This document shows positions 1-8,219 of a DNA stretch of 64,000 nucleotides, piece after piece. The position numbers and the translations under genes were made by a program. Under the pieces are notes generated by a model. The model saw only the letters and a list, made by a program, of their open reading frames with translations, made no database searches and was not told the DNA's origin. The stretch covers positions 1-64,000 of the forward strand of contig JARSSP010000071.1 of the NCBI GenBank assembly GCA_029624675.1, read 5' to 3'. The stretch is from Candidatus Contendibacter sp. (lineage in GTDB: Bacteria; Pseudomonadota; Gammaproteobacteria; Competibacterales; Competibacteraceae). How positions within the stretch are numbered: the stretch's first letter is position 1; every line of letters begins with the position of its first letter.

Positions 1-2
1 TC

Positions 3-446
3 GTCACCATCGGCCTGTACAACCCGGCCACCAGCGTCTTCTACCTGCGCAACAGTAACACCAACGGCATCGCCGATCTGACCTTCAGCTACGGTCCCCC
101 CGGCGCCGGTTGGTTCCCCGTCGTGGGTGACTGGAACGGCGACGGCGTCGCCACCATCGGCTTGTACAACCCGGCTACCAGTATCTTCTACCTGCGCAAC
201 AGCAACACCAACGGCATCGCCGACCTGACCTTCAGCTACGGTCCCCCCGGCGCGGGCTGGCTCCCCGTCGTGGGTGACTGGAACGGCGACGGCGTGACCA
301 CCATCGGTCTATACAGCCCAGCCACCAGCGTCTTCTACCTGCGTAACAGCAACACCAACGGCATCGCCGATCTGACCTTCAGCTACGGCCCCCCCGGCGC
401 TGGTTGGAAACCGCTGGCCGGCGACTGGAACGGACCGGGGTCATGA
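3..446 (+). CDS. Repeat protein with Asp-rich (FG-GAP/VCBS-like) motifs, 5' end outside window
   Basis: The frame is open from the window edge to a TGA at 444-446, so only the C-terminal part of the protein is seen. It consists of 49-residue repeats (147 bp period; the TIGLY motif recurs at about 6, 153 and 300). Each repeat carries a DWNGDG segment that resembles the calcium-binding loop of FG-GAP/VCBS beta-propeller blades, followed by GLYNPATSVFYLRNS. The last blade ends DWNGPGS, so its loop is degenerate, as expected for a terminal repeat. The copies are nearly identical at DNA level, which suggests recent expansion or homogenisation. Such proteins are usually secreted or surface-exposed; the function is unknown because the N-terminus is missing. 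Confidence 0.7.
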   Translation, partial: VTIGLYNPATSVFYLRNSNTNGIADLTFSYGPPGAGWFPVVGDWNGDGVATIGLYNPATSIFYLRNSNTNGIADLTFSYGPPGAGWLPVVGDWNGDGVTTIGLYSPATSVFYLRNSNTNGIADLTFSYGPPGAGWKPLAGDWNGPGS

Positions 447-490
447 GAGGCGCGTCCATACCGCCTTCGGTACGTTGACCGATTGAAAAA

Positions 491-535
491 CAACCCTCAC
501 CCCTCCCCATCTCCCACTTGTGGGAGATGGGTTTT
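491..535. terminator. Palindrome with T-run, member of a C-rich repeat family
   Basis: A perfect 12-bp inverted repeat (506-517 with 520-531, two-base centre) is followed by TTTT. It lies downstream of the repeat protein and of convergent pyrE, so it can terminate from the left. The preceding CCCTCACCCC is the arm of the dispersed C-rich palindrome also seen near 3911 and inside the restriction gene at 15322. Confidence 0.6.
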
Positions 536-546
536 GATACAGCCTC

Positions 547-1194
547 TTAATCCACAATCCCATACCGCGCCCGATAACCCTGCATCTTCTCCAAATACAC
601 GGCGTATTCCGGTCGTTCGGCCAGGTACGCCACCAAATCGTCCAGGCTCACGATCGAAGTCACGGCGATACCGTGGGCGCGCTCGACTTCCTGAACCGCT
701 GATAACTCACCCTGACCGCGCTCTCGCCGGTCCAGCGCGATCACCACACCCGCCGGGGCCGCGCCGTGCGTGGTCAGGATTTGCATCGTCTCGCGGATGG
801 CGGTACCAGCGGTGATGACATCGTCCACGATCAGCACCCGCCCCTGGAGCGGAGCGCCGACGATCAACCCGCCCTCACCATGGTCCTTGGCTTCCTTGCG
901 GTTGAAGCACCAGGGCGCGTCGCGGCCATGCCGGTCGGCCAGGGCGATGGCGACGGCCGCCACCAGTGGAATGCCCTTGTAGGCCGGCCCGAACAGCACG
1001 TCGAACTCCAGCCCGGCATCCATGATCGCGGCGGCGTAACAATGACCCAGCCGAGCCAGCGCCGCGCCGCTGTCGAACAGGCCGGCGTTGAAGAAATACG
1101 GGCTGATCCGCCCGGATTTCAGGGTGAATTCGCCGAAGCGCAACACGCCCCGACCGATGGCGAAGTCGAGAAAATCCCGCTGATAGTCCCGCAT
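547..1194 (-). CDS. pyrE: Orotate phosphoribosyltransferase
   Basis: PyrE transfers the phosphoribosyl group of PRPP to orotate, giving orotidine 5'-monophosphate in de novo pyrimidine synthesis in the cytoplasm. The N-terminus [13 protein letters not shown]...[10 protein letters not shown]...SPYFFNAG matches the proteobacterial family from its first residues, and the PRPP loop reads [14 protein letters not shown]. The ATG at 1192-1194 was chosen over an upstream in-frame ATG at 1221 because it aligns with the family start; it gives 215 residues, close to the usual 213. It is divergent from xthA, with about 80 bases between them that must hold both promoters. Confidence 0.95.
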   Translation of the reverse strand: MRDYQRDFLDFAIGRGVLRFGEFTLKSGRISPYFFNAGLFDSGAALARLGHCYAAAIMDAGLEFDVLFGPAYKGIPLVAAVAIALADRHGRDAPWCFNRKEAKDHGEGGLIVGAPLQGRVLIVDDVITAGTAIRETMQILTTHGAAPAGVVIALDRRERGQGELSAVQEVERAHGIAVTSIVSLDDLVAYLAERPEYAVYLEKMQGYRARYGIVD

Positions 1195-1277
1195 GGTTGG
1201 AGATTCCGCCTGAGTGAGCATGAAATGCCGGTATCATAGCCTCGTTCGCAGCCCTTTTACTGGAGCATCACAACCTC

Positions 1278-2045
1278 ATGCGGGTGATCACCTTCAACGC
1301 CAACGGCATCCGTTCCGCCGCCCGCAAGGGTTTTTTCGACTGGCTGGCCGGACAGAGCGCCGACGTGGTCTGCATCCAGGAAACCAAGGCCCAGGAACAT
1401 CAGTTGCCGCCCGAGGTTTATCACCCGCCCGGCTACCACTGCCATTACCACGACGCCACGCGCAAGGGCTACAGCGGTGTCGCGCTGTACGCCCGCCGCC
1501 AACCGGATGAAGTGCGAACCGGCTTGGGTTGGCCCGAATGCGATACCGAAGGCCGTTGGCTGGAAGCGCGATTCGGCCCTCTTAGCGTGATCTCGCTCTA
1601 TCTACCGTCCGGCTCCTCCAGTCCGGAACGACAGGCGGTGAAATTCGATTTCATGGCGCGACTGGCCGAGCCGCTGCGGGCGATGCGCGCCAGCGGCCGC
1701 GACTTCATCCTCTGCGGCGACTGGAACATTGCCCACCGGAAAATCGACCTGAAGAACTGGCGGGCCAATCAGACCTGTTCCGGGTTCCTGCCCGAGGAGC
1801 GGGCCTGGATGGAGGAATTGTTCGGGCCGCTGGGCTGGGTGGACGCCTTCCGGGTGGTGAACCCGAACCCCGATCAATACACCTGGTGGTCGCATCGCGG
1901 CCGAGCGTGGGAAAACAATGTTGGCTGGCGCATCGACTATCAGGTGATCACGCCTGGCCTGGCGGAGAAAATCCGCGCCGCCACCATTTACCGCGACCAG
2001 CGTTTCTCCGACCACGCGCCGCTGACGCTGGATTACGACCTTTAG
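1278..2045 (+). CDS. xthA: Exodeoxyribonuclease III (AP endonuclease)
   Basis: This is an EEP-fold exonuclease and AP endonuclease of base excision repair: it cleaves 5' of abasic sites and trims 3' ends. At 255 residues it has the normal family length. Visible motifs are the metal ligand in CIQETKAQ, the catalytic DWNIAHRKIDL, and the C-terminal SDHAPLTLDYDL containing the Asp-His pair. It starts at ATG with a TGGAG sequence upstream, and pgpA follows 17 bases after the stop. XthA is the likely identity; the related ExoA subfamily is hard to exclude by eye. Confidence 0.93.
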   Translation: MRVITFNANGIRSAARKGFFDWLAGQSADVVCIQETKAQEHQLPPEVYHPPGYHCHYHDATRKGYSGVALYARRQPDEVRTGLGWPECDTEGRWLEARFGPLSVISLYLPSGSSSPERQAVKFDFMARLAEPLRAMRASGRDFILCGDWNIAHRKIDLKNWRANQTCSGFLPEERAWMEELFGPLGWVDAFRVVNPNPDQYTWWSHRGRAWENNVGWRIDYQVITPGLAEKIRAATIYRDQRFSDHAPLTLDYDL

Positions 2046-2062
2046 GGAAAGGGGAGCTTTCG

Positions 2063-2581
2063 ATGCCAAAAGATTCGATTTCGTCGGATGACCGTCCTTG
2101 CGCCCGCGTTTTTCGCGACCCCGTGCATTTCCTGGCCCTCGGCTTCGGTTCCGGCTGCGCACCCAAAGCGCCCGGCACCTTCGGCACGCTGGCGGCGATT
2201 CCGCTGTATCTGCTGATGCAATCGCTGCCGCTGTGGATCTATCTGTCGCTGACCGTGGCCGGTTTCGCGCTGGGGGTGTGGGTCTGCGACCGCGCCGCCC
2301 GCGATTTGGGCGTCCACGACCATCCCGCCATCGTCTGGGACGAGGTGATCGGTTACCTCGTCACCATGATCGCCGCCCCGCCCGGTTGGTTGTGGCTCAT
2401 CGCCGGTTTTGCGTTGTTCCGGCTGTTCGATATTCTCAAACCTTGGCCGATTCGGCGGGCGGATCAACGGATTGGCGGCGGTTTTGGCATCATGTTCGAC
2501 GACCTGCTGGCCGCCGGTTATGCTTGGCTGTGTCTGCAAGGCGCGATTTACGGCGTGGCGCTACTGGACATTCCCCGATGA
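2063..2581 (+). CDS. pgpA: Phosphatidylglycerophosphatase A
   Basis: PgpA dephosphorylates phosphatidylglycerol phosphate to phosphatidylglycerol at the inner membrane. The protein has 172 residues, with family motifs GFGSGCAPKAPGTFGTL near the N-terminus, the VCDRAA...HDHPAIVWDEVIGY metal-site region, and FDILKPWPIR. Several hydrophobic segments fit an integral membrane enzyme. The open frame extends upstream into xthA, but ATG 2063 is preceded by GGGGAG at a suitable distance, 17 bases after xthA ends, which suggests co-transcription with it. Confidence 0.93.
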   Translation: MPKDSISSDDRPCARVFRDPVHFLALGFGSGCAPKAPGTFGTLAAIPLYLLMQSLPLWIYLSLTVAGFALGVWVCDRAARDLGVHDHPAIVWDEVIGYLVTMIAAPPGWLWLIAGFALFRLFDILKPWPIRRADQRIGGGFGIMFDDLLAAGYAWLCLQGAIYGVALLDIPR

Positions 2582-2633
2582 CCGCATACAGACTTCTTCT
2601 GTCCTTCCCTGGCAACCGACGGAACCCGAGACA

Positions 2634-3908
2634 ATGAAAATCGAAACGATTGCGATCCATGGCGGCTATACGCCCGAATCCACCACCAAGGCCGTCGCCG
2701 TCCCCATCTACCAGACCACGTCCTACGCCTTCGACGACACCCAGCACGGCGCCGACCTGTTCGATCTGAAGGTGCCGGGCAACATCTACACTCGGATCAT
2801 GAACCCCACCACCGCCGTGCTCGAACAACGAGTGGCGGCGATGGAGGGCGGAGTCGGCGCGCTGGCGGTGTCCGCCGGCTCGGCGGCAATCACCTATTCG
2901 CTGATGACCATCGCCGAGGTCGGCGACAACATCGTCACCACCTCGACCCTGTATGGCGGGACCTACAATCTGTTCGCCCATACCCTGCCCCGCTTCGGCA
3001 TCGAAGCCCGCTTCGGCGACTATCGCGATATCGGGGCACTGGGCCGGCTGATCGACGGCAAGACCAAGGCGGTGTTCTGCGAGTCCATCGGCAATCCAGC
3101 GGCCAACGTCGTGGACTTCGGGGCGCTGGCGGCAGTGGCCCACGCGCACGGCGTGCCGCTGATCGTAGACAACACCGTGCCTACCCCCTATCTGTGCCGA
3201 CCCTTCGAGCACGGCGCCGATATCGTGGTGCATTCCCTGACCAAGTACATGGGCGGCCACGGTACCAGCCTGGGTGGCGTCATCGTCGATTCCGGCCGCT
3301 TCCCCTGGGACCAGCACAAGGAACGGTTCGCCCGGCTGAACGAACCGGACCCGTCCTATCACGGCGTGGTCTACGTTGAGGCACTGGGGCCGGCGGCGTT
3401 CATCGGCCGGGCGCGGGTGGTGCCGCTGCGCAATACCGGCGCGGCGATCTCGCCGTTCAACAGTTTCCTGATCCTGCAAGGCATCGAGACCCTGCCGGTG
3501 CGGATGGATCGGCATTGCGAGAACGCCGTCAAGGCTGCCGAGTATCTTAAGAGCCACCCACGGGTCGAATGGGTGCGCTATCCCGCTCTGGCTGACAGCC
3601 CGGAAAAACCGCTAGTGGACAAGTACATGGGCGGGCGCGGCGCCAGCGTCCTCAGCTTCGGCATCCAGGGTGGCCGCGAGGCCGGCGCCAAGTTCATCGA
3701 CGCTCTGCAACTGGTCACCCGGTTGGTCAACATCGGCGACGCCAAGTCGCTCGCCTGCCACCCGGCCACCACGACCCATCGGCAATTATCGCCGACCGAA
3801 TTGGAAAGGGCCGGGGTCAGCGAGGACCTGGTGCGCTTGTCCATCGGTATCGAGCACATCGACGACATCCTCACCGATCTGGAACAGGCGCTAGCGGCGG
3901 CGAGGTGA
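2634..3908 (+). CDS. metY: O-acylhomoserine sulfhydrylase (PLP enzyme)
   Basis: This Cys/Met-metabolism PLP enzyme makes homocysteine from O-acetyl- or O-succinylhomoserine and sulfide. It has 424 residues. MKIETIAIHGGYTPE...YQTTSYAFDD is the typical MetY N-terminus, YTRIMNPTTAVLEQR is the substrate/PLP segment, and the Schiff-base lysine is Lys204 in VHSLTKYMGGHG. The frame is open well upstream, into pgpA, but ATG 2634 matches the family start. Its partners metX and metW are about 38 kb away in this window. O-succinylhomoserine sulfhydrylase (MetZ) is the alternative, but the 424-residue length favours MetY. Confidence 0.9.
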   Translation: MKIETIAIHGGYTPESTTKAVAVPIYQTTSYAFDDTQHGADLFDLKVPGNIYTRIMNPTTAVLEQRVAAMEGGVGALAVSAGSAAITYSLMTIAEVGDNIVTTSTLYGGTYNLFAHTLPRFGIEARFGDYRDIGALGRLIDGKTKAVFCESIGNPAANVVDFGALAAVAHAHGVPLIVDNTVPTPYLCRPFEHGADIVVHSLTKYMGGHGTSLGGVIVDSGRFPWDQHKERFARLNEPDPSYHGVVYVEALGPAAFIGRARVVPLRNTGAAISPFNSFLILQGIETLPVRMDRHCENAVKAAEYLKSHPRVEWVRYPALADSPEKPLVDKYMGGRGASVLSFGIQGGREAGAKFIDALQLVTRLVNIGDAKSLACHPATTTHRQLSPTELERAGVSEDLVRLSIGIEHIDDILTDLEQALAAAR

Positions 3909-3910
3909 AA

Positions 3911-3940
3911 GTCCCCCCTTCCCCCTGGCGGGGAAGGGAG
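3911..3940. repeat. Short C-rich palindrome after metY
   Basis: CCCTTCCCC and GGGGAAGGG form a roughly 10-bp stem with a short loop immediately after the metY stop. No T-run follows, so it is classed as a repeat rather than a clear intrinsic terminator. It belongs to the same C-rich palindrome type as those at 491 and 15322. Confidence 0.5.
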
Positions 3941-4030
3941 TCTCCGCAAGGGTTCTGATTTTCCCGCGAGGACTGACTATCCTGAAGGCATCGGCTGGCG
4001 AATATTCCGCTCCTCACGTTGGTACCCTCG

Positions 4031-4624
4031 GTGAAACAAGATTTGCTGAAACTGCTGCAACAAACGCTGCGCGGCGAGTTGAACCGAACCCGTCGCCGCA
4101 AGAATCGTTCGCCCTGGGTGATCGGTGGACTGACGGTGGCCATTGTCGCCATCAGCTATATCCTGCACGAACCCAAGGTCCCGTCCTCGACCCTGGGCCG
4201 AGGCACGGAACTGGTTTGCGGCGTCAAATCGGTCTATGACGGCGATACCCTGACCGCCAGTTGTCCGGACGGCGAAGTCAAGGTTCGGGTGTTCGGCATC
4301 GACGCTCCGGAAATGGGTCAGGAGCCGTGGGGCGACCGTTCCCGCGAAGCGTTCCGCGGCTTGCTGCCCCGGCGCGATTCGGTCCGGTTGCGGGTAATCG
4401 ATCAGGACCGCTACGGTCGGGTCGTCGCCCAGGTCTTCGTCGGCGAGCGCGACGCTGGGTTGGAAATGGTCCGACAAGGGCGGGCAGTCGTGTATGAGCA
4501 GTACAACAACTCGGCGGTCTATCGACAAGCCCAGGCCGAGGCCCAACAAGCCCGGCGCGGGATTTGGGAAAAGCCCGGCGGCCAGCAGGACCCCGCGGCC
4601 TGGCGGCGGCTGAACCCGCGCTAA
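4031..4624 (+). CDS. Membrane-anchored thermonuclease-like (SNase) protein
   Basis: The protein has an N-terminal basic stretch, one transmembrane helix (about residues 28-45, WVIGGLTVAIVAISYIL) and a C-terminal staphylococcal-nuclease-like domain. Active-site motifs are kept: YDGDTLTA (metal-binding Asp), VRVFGIDAPE (Arg and Glu) and DRYGRVV (second catalytic Arg). It probably acts as a calcium-dependent nuclease on the periplasmic side; the substrate is unknown. The start is uncertain: GTG 4031 was used, TTG 4019 is the only alternative nearby, and neither has a good ribosome-binding site. The gene stands alone between metY and the Mla-type operon. Confidence 0.85.
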   Translation: MKQDLLKLLQQTLRGELNRTRRRKNRSPWVIGGLTVAIVAISYILHEPKVPSSTLGRGTELVCGVKSVYDGDTLTASCPDGEVKVRVFGIDAPEMGQEPWGDRSREAFRGLLPRRDSVRLRVIDQDRYGRVVAQVFVGERDAGLEMVRQGRAVVYEQYNNSAVYRQAQAEAQQARRGIWEKPGGQQDPAAWRRLNPR

Positions 4625-4648
4625 GGCCGTTCCGACTGACGACTCCTC

Positions 4649-5791
4649 ATGGCTGCGTCGCCCGCGCCATCCACCGTCCTCCGCGCCGTTATCCGGGTGG
4701 ATGGGGAGCAGTGCCGCTGCGAGGGCGACTGGACCCTGCACGGCATCGAGGCGCTGGATTTACAGCCGCGCGCAATTCGTTGGCCAGCGGGTGAATTGTG
4801 GCTGGACGGTTCCGGCATCCAAGCCATCGACACCACCGGCGCGCTGCGATTGCTGAACATCGTCGCCGAACTGGAACAAGCCAGCCGCTCGGTCCGCCTG
4901 GTCAACCTGCGCCTGGAACACGAGGCTTTGCTGGACTTGGTGCGGGAGCGCCGCGCCAGCGCTGGGGCGGTTCCACCGCCCCCCATGGCTCGGAGCGCGC
5001 TGGAGCGGATGGGTCGCTGGGTTGGGTCGCACGCCCGCCACGCCATCGAGTTTCTGGCCTTCATCGGCGAAGCGGCAATGGCGCTGGCCCGGCTGGCGCT
5101 GCGTCCTGGCTGGTTCCGCTGGCGGGCGCTGTTGGGCAACATCGAAACCGCCGGCGTCCACGCCCTGCCCATCATCGCGCTGCTGTCGTTCATGATGGGC
5201 GTGGTCATCGCCTATCAAGGCGGCCAGCAACTCAAGTTTTACGGCGCCAACCTCTTCATCGTCGAGTTGGTGTCGCTGACCATGCTGCGCGAACTGGCGC
5301 CGCTGATCACCGCCATCATCGTCGCCGGCCGCACCGGCTCGTCCTACACCGCCCAGATCGGCACGATGCAAATCACCGAGGAAGTGGACGCGCTGCGCAC
5401 CATCGGCATCCGACCCATGGACCTGCTGGTGCTGCCCAAGCTGCTGGCGCTAACCGTCGTCCTCCCACTGCTCACGACGTTCGCCGATGCGGTGAGCGTG
5501 TTCGGCGGCATGGTCTTGGCGCAGGTCATGCTTGACGTGAGCTTCAGTGATTTTCTCGACCGCTTCCCGCGCGTGGTGACGCCGATCTCATTCCTGCTGG
5601 GCATCGGCAAGACCCCGGTGTTTGCCGCGATCATCGCCCTGGTGGGTTGCTATCAGGGCTTTCAGGTGCGCGGCGGGGCCGATAGCGTCGGCCGGCACAC
5701 CACGATTAGCGTGGTTCAATCCATTTTCCTGGTGATCGCGGCCGACGCCCTGTTCTCGATCATCCTGGGTGGGGTGGGGCTGTGGCGCTGA
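4649..5791 (+). CDS. mlaE: MlaE-family ABC permease with N-terminal STAS domain
   Basis: This is the permease of an Mla-type lipid transporter that moves phospholipids between the inner and outer membranes. Residues 1-100 resemble a STAS domain (LWLDGSGIQAIDTTGALRLLNI), the role taken by separate MlaB in E. coli. The rest is the MlaE fold with family motifs GGQQLKFYGANLF, LRELAPLITAIIVAGRTGS and MQITEEVDALRTIGI. It is the first gene of a four-gene operon and overlaps the ATPase gene by 10 bases, indicating translational coupling. STAS-permease fusions are a known form of this family. The substrate is inferred from the family only. Confidence 0.9.
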   Translation: MAASPAPSTVLRAVIRVDGEQCRCEGDWTLHGIEALDLQPRAIRWPAGELWLDGSGIQAIDTTGALRLLNIVAELEQASRSVRLVNLRLEHEALLDLVRERRASAGAVPPPPMARSALERMGRWVGSHARHAIEFLAFIGEAAMALARLALRPGWFRWRALLGNIETAGVHALPIIALLSFMMGVVIAYQGGQQLKFYGANLFIVELVSLTMLRELAPLITAIIVAGRTGSSYTAQIGTMQITEEVDALRTIGIRPMDLLVLPKLLALTVVLPLLTTFADAVSVFGGMVLAQVMLDVSFSDFLDRFPRVVTPISFLLGIGKTPVFAAIIALVGCYQGFQVRGGADSVGRHTTISVVQSIFLVIAADALFSIILGGVGLWR

Positions 5792-6576
5792 GCGCGAACC
5801 CGGCCGATGCCGTGATCACGGTGCGCGGCCTGCGCACCGAGTTTGACGCGACGGTGATTCACGAAAATCTGGACCTCGACATTCGGCGCGGCGAGATCGT
5901 CGCCCTGGTCGGCGGCAGCGGCTCCGGCAAGACCACCCTGCTGCGGGCGATCATCATGCTGTTGAAGCCGGCGGCCGGTTCCATCCATTTATTCGGTCAG
6001 GAAATCATCGGCATCGGCGAAACCGCCGCGTTCCGGCTGCGGCGGCGGTTCGGGATGTTGTTTCAGCAAGGAGCGTTGTTCAGCTCCCTGACGGTGCGCG
6101 AAAACGTGGCGGTGCCGCTGCGCGAGCATACCCGGTTGTCCAGGCGGCGGATCGCGGAAATCGCCGATCTCAAGATCGCGCTGGCGGGGCTGCCGGCGGA
6201 CGCTGGGAACAAGCTGCCACGCGAACTGAGCGGCGGCATGTTGAAACGGGCGGCGCTGGCGCGGGCGCTGGCGCTGGACCCGGCATTGTTGTTCCTGGAC
6301 GAACCGACCGCCGGGCTGGACCCGGTCAGCGCCGGGGCGTTCGACGAACTGGTGGCGCAGCTCAAGGAATCGCTGGGGTTGACGGTGGTAATGGTGACCC
6401 ACGACCTGGATACCCTGTGGAGCGCCACCGACCGGGTGGCGTTCCTGGGCGAGCGGCGGGTCATCGGTTACGCGCCGATGCGCGAATTGACCCAGGCGGA
6501 GCATCCGCTGATTCGGGCTTACTTTGAGGGGCCGCGCGGGCGCGCGGCGCGGGAGCAGGCGTGCAGAGCAAAGTAA
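5782..6576 (+). CDS. mlaF: MlaF-family ABC transporter ATP-binding protein
   Basis: This is the cytoplasmic ATPase of the lipid transporter. In its 264 residues, Walker A reads GGSGSGKTTLL, the signature is LSGGMLKRAALARAL (the GGM form is typical of MlaF rather than the usual GGQ), Walker B is LLFLDEPTAGLDP, and the H-loop is VMVTHD. It starts at GTG 5782 inside the end of the permease gene, and its own end overlaps the MCE gene by 16 bases. The tight overlaps imply fixed stoichiometric expression with both neighbours. Confidence 0.93.
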   Translation: MALSANPADAVITVRGLRTEFDATVIHENLDLDIRRGEIVALVGGSGSGKTTLLRAIIMLLKPAAGSIHLFGQEIIGIGETAAFRLRRRFGMLFQQGALFSSLTVRENVAVPLREHTRLSRRRIAEIADLKIALAGLPADAGNKLPRELSGGMLKRAALARALALDPALLFLDEPTAGLDPVSAGAFDELVAQLKESLGLTVVMVTHDLDTLWSATDRVAFLGERRVIGYAPMRELTQAEHPLIRAYFEGPRGRAAREQACRAK

Positions 6577-7550
6577 ATTACGCCTTGGTGGGGTTGTTCG
6601 TGGTGCTGCTCGGTTCAGGGCTGCTGGGCGCGACGTTTTGGCTGACGCTGGGCGGCGAGACCAAGACTTACGACCGCTACCGGGTGTATTTCCGGGAATC
6701 GGTGGCCGGCTTGAATCCCAAGGCGACCGTGCGCTATCGCGGCGTCCAGGTCGGGCAGGTGGAATCGATCCAATTGGACCGCAACAACCCCGATCAAGTG
6801 GATGTGGTGTTGGATATCGAGCGTGGTGTCCCCATTCGCCGCGACACCATCGCCACGCTGTCCACCCGCGGATTGACGGGGGTGGCGGCGGTGGAATTGA
6901 CCAGCGGCGGCGGTCAATCGCTGCCGTTGGAGCGGGAAGCCGACCAGGAATTGCCGGTGATTCAGGCCGGCCCATCGCTGGTGGCGCGACTGGACGAAGC
7001 CTTCAACAATATTCTGGGCAACGTCAACAACCTGACCGGCAAGCTGGAACGATTGCTGGGCGACGAAAACCAGATGGCCCTGACCCGGACCCTGCAACAT
7101 CTCGACACGATCACCGGCGCGGTCGCCGACCGGGCCGACAGCCTCCGTCAGACCCTGACTCACGTGGAAACCTTCACCGGCGCGCTGGCGGGGCGGGCGG
7201 AACGACTGGGTCAGGCGCTGGATCGGTTGACGGTCACGCTGGAAGACGCTGGCGAACTGAGCGGGCAACTCCGCGCAACGCTGAACGATATTCAAGCAGG
7301 CGCCCGGTCGGTGCGGAAAACGGCTGATACCTTCAACCAGACCAGTTTGGACCTGAGCGGCATGGCCAAAACGGGCCAGCGCGAACTGCAACGGCTGGGG
7401 CAGACCACCATGCCGGAGTTGAACGAGTTGCTGGCTCAGGCCAGCGAATTGGTGACGACCCTGCGGCAACTGGCCGCACTGCTGGAACAGAATCCCCGCG
7501 CCCTGCTGCTAGGCAAGCCCATCGGTCGGCCGGGGCCGGGCGAGGAATAG
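6561..7550 (+). CDS. mlaD: MlaD-family MCE domain protein
   Basis: This is the substrate-binding periplasmic component of the Mla-type transporter. Its 329 residues comprise one N-terminal transmembrane anchor (about 7-29), one MCE domain (about 38-120: YRVYFRESVAGLNPKATVRYRGVQVGQV...LSTRGLTGVAAVEL), and a long alpha-helical, amphipathic C-terminal part of about 200 residues that could form a hexameric tube. The protein is longer than E. coli MlaD (183 residues) and closer to the extended MCE proteins that pair with an auxiliary lipoprotein, as here. The start is GTG 6561, overlapping the ATPase gene. Confidence 0.9.
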   Translation: MQSKVNYALVGLFVVLLGSGLLGATFWLTLGGETKTYDRYRVYFRESVAGLNPKATVRYRGVQVGQVESIQLDRNNPDQVDVVLDIERGVPIRRDTIATLSTRGLTGVAAVELTSGGGQSLPLEREADQELPVIQAGPSLVARLDEAFNNILGNVNNLTGKLERLLGDENQMALTRTLQHLDTITGAVADRADSLRQTLTHVETFTGALAGRAERLGQALDRLTVTLEDAGELSGQLRATLNDIQAGARSVRKTADTFNQTSLDLSGMAKTGQRELQRLGQTTMPELNELLAQASELVTTLRQLAALLEQNPRALLLGKPIGRPGPGEE

Positions 7551-7582
7551 GCGAGCAGCGAAAGAGAGCTTAAGGGGAAAAA

Positions 7583-8188
7583 ATGAAAAGAAATAAAACC
7601 TTGCTTGTCGGAACCCTATTGGCGGCGGCCCTGGCGGGATGCACCCTGCCGCAGGATCAATCGCCGCCGGCGCAAACCTATTTGCTGGAGGTCGGAACGT
7701 TCGCCCCCACGCCGGTCCGCCGCGCCAGCGGCAAGACATTGCTGGTGGCGCCACCCAAGGCGGCGCCCGGATTCGATTCCAATCGCATCGCCTTCACCCG
7801 ACAACCACCAAAACTGGATTACTACAGAGACAGCGTCTGGAGCGATGCGCCGGCACGAATGTTGCTCCCCATCCTGGTGCGGGCTTTCGAAACAACAGGC
7901 GCGTTCAAGGCGGTGGTCTCGCCACCCGCGCCGGGGCTGGCCAACCTGCGGGTGGACGTGGACGTGATCCGGCTGCAACAGGAATTCATGACCCAACCCA
8001 GCCGGGTGCGGCTGATGGCCCGGATCAAGGTGGTGGACCTGAAAAGCGGACATGTGCTGGGCACGCAGGTGTTCGAGGCGGTGGAACCCGCCCCCAGCGA
8101 GGACGCCAACGGCGCGGCGCGGGCGGCCAACGCGGCGGTGCAAAAGGTGTTGGAGCAGATGGTGCGGTTCGCACTGCGCTATGTTTGA
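7583..8188 (+). CDS. Transport-associated outer-membrane lipoprotein (PqiC/ABC auxiliary type)
   Basis: This 201-residue lipoprotein has a signal peptide MKRNKTLLVGTLLAAALAGC ending in lipobox LAGC, so Cys20 is the likely lipidated residue. The body, with YLLEVG at its start and FDSNRIAFTRQPPKLDYYRDSVWSDAPARML in the middle, matches the ABC-type transport auxiliary lipoprotein family associated with MCE systems. It follows mlaD by 32 bases with a clear AAGGGG ribosome-binding site, so it is the last gene of the operon. The presumed role is docking the MCE tube at the outer membrane; this is inferred from family and context. Confidence 0.87.
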   Translation: MKRNKTLLVGTLLAAALAGCTLPQDQSPPAQTYLLEVGTFAPTPVRRASGKTLLVAPPKAAPGFDSNRIAFTRQPPKLDYYRDSVWSDAPARMLLPILVRAFETTGAFKAVVSPPAPGLANLRVDVDVIRLQQEFMTQPSRVRLMARIKVVDLKSGHVLGTQVFEAVEPAPSEDANGAARAANAAVQKVLEQMVRFALRYV

Positions 8189-8219
8189 GGAATGGCGGCG
8201 TTAATCCGGAGTGAGGACG

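Noticed and set aside
2490-3557. 355-codon open frame on the minus strand inside metY
   Set aside because: His/Gln/Arg-rich translation with no family features, exactly opposite a well-recognised enzyme; typical of antisense frames in GC-rich genes.
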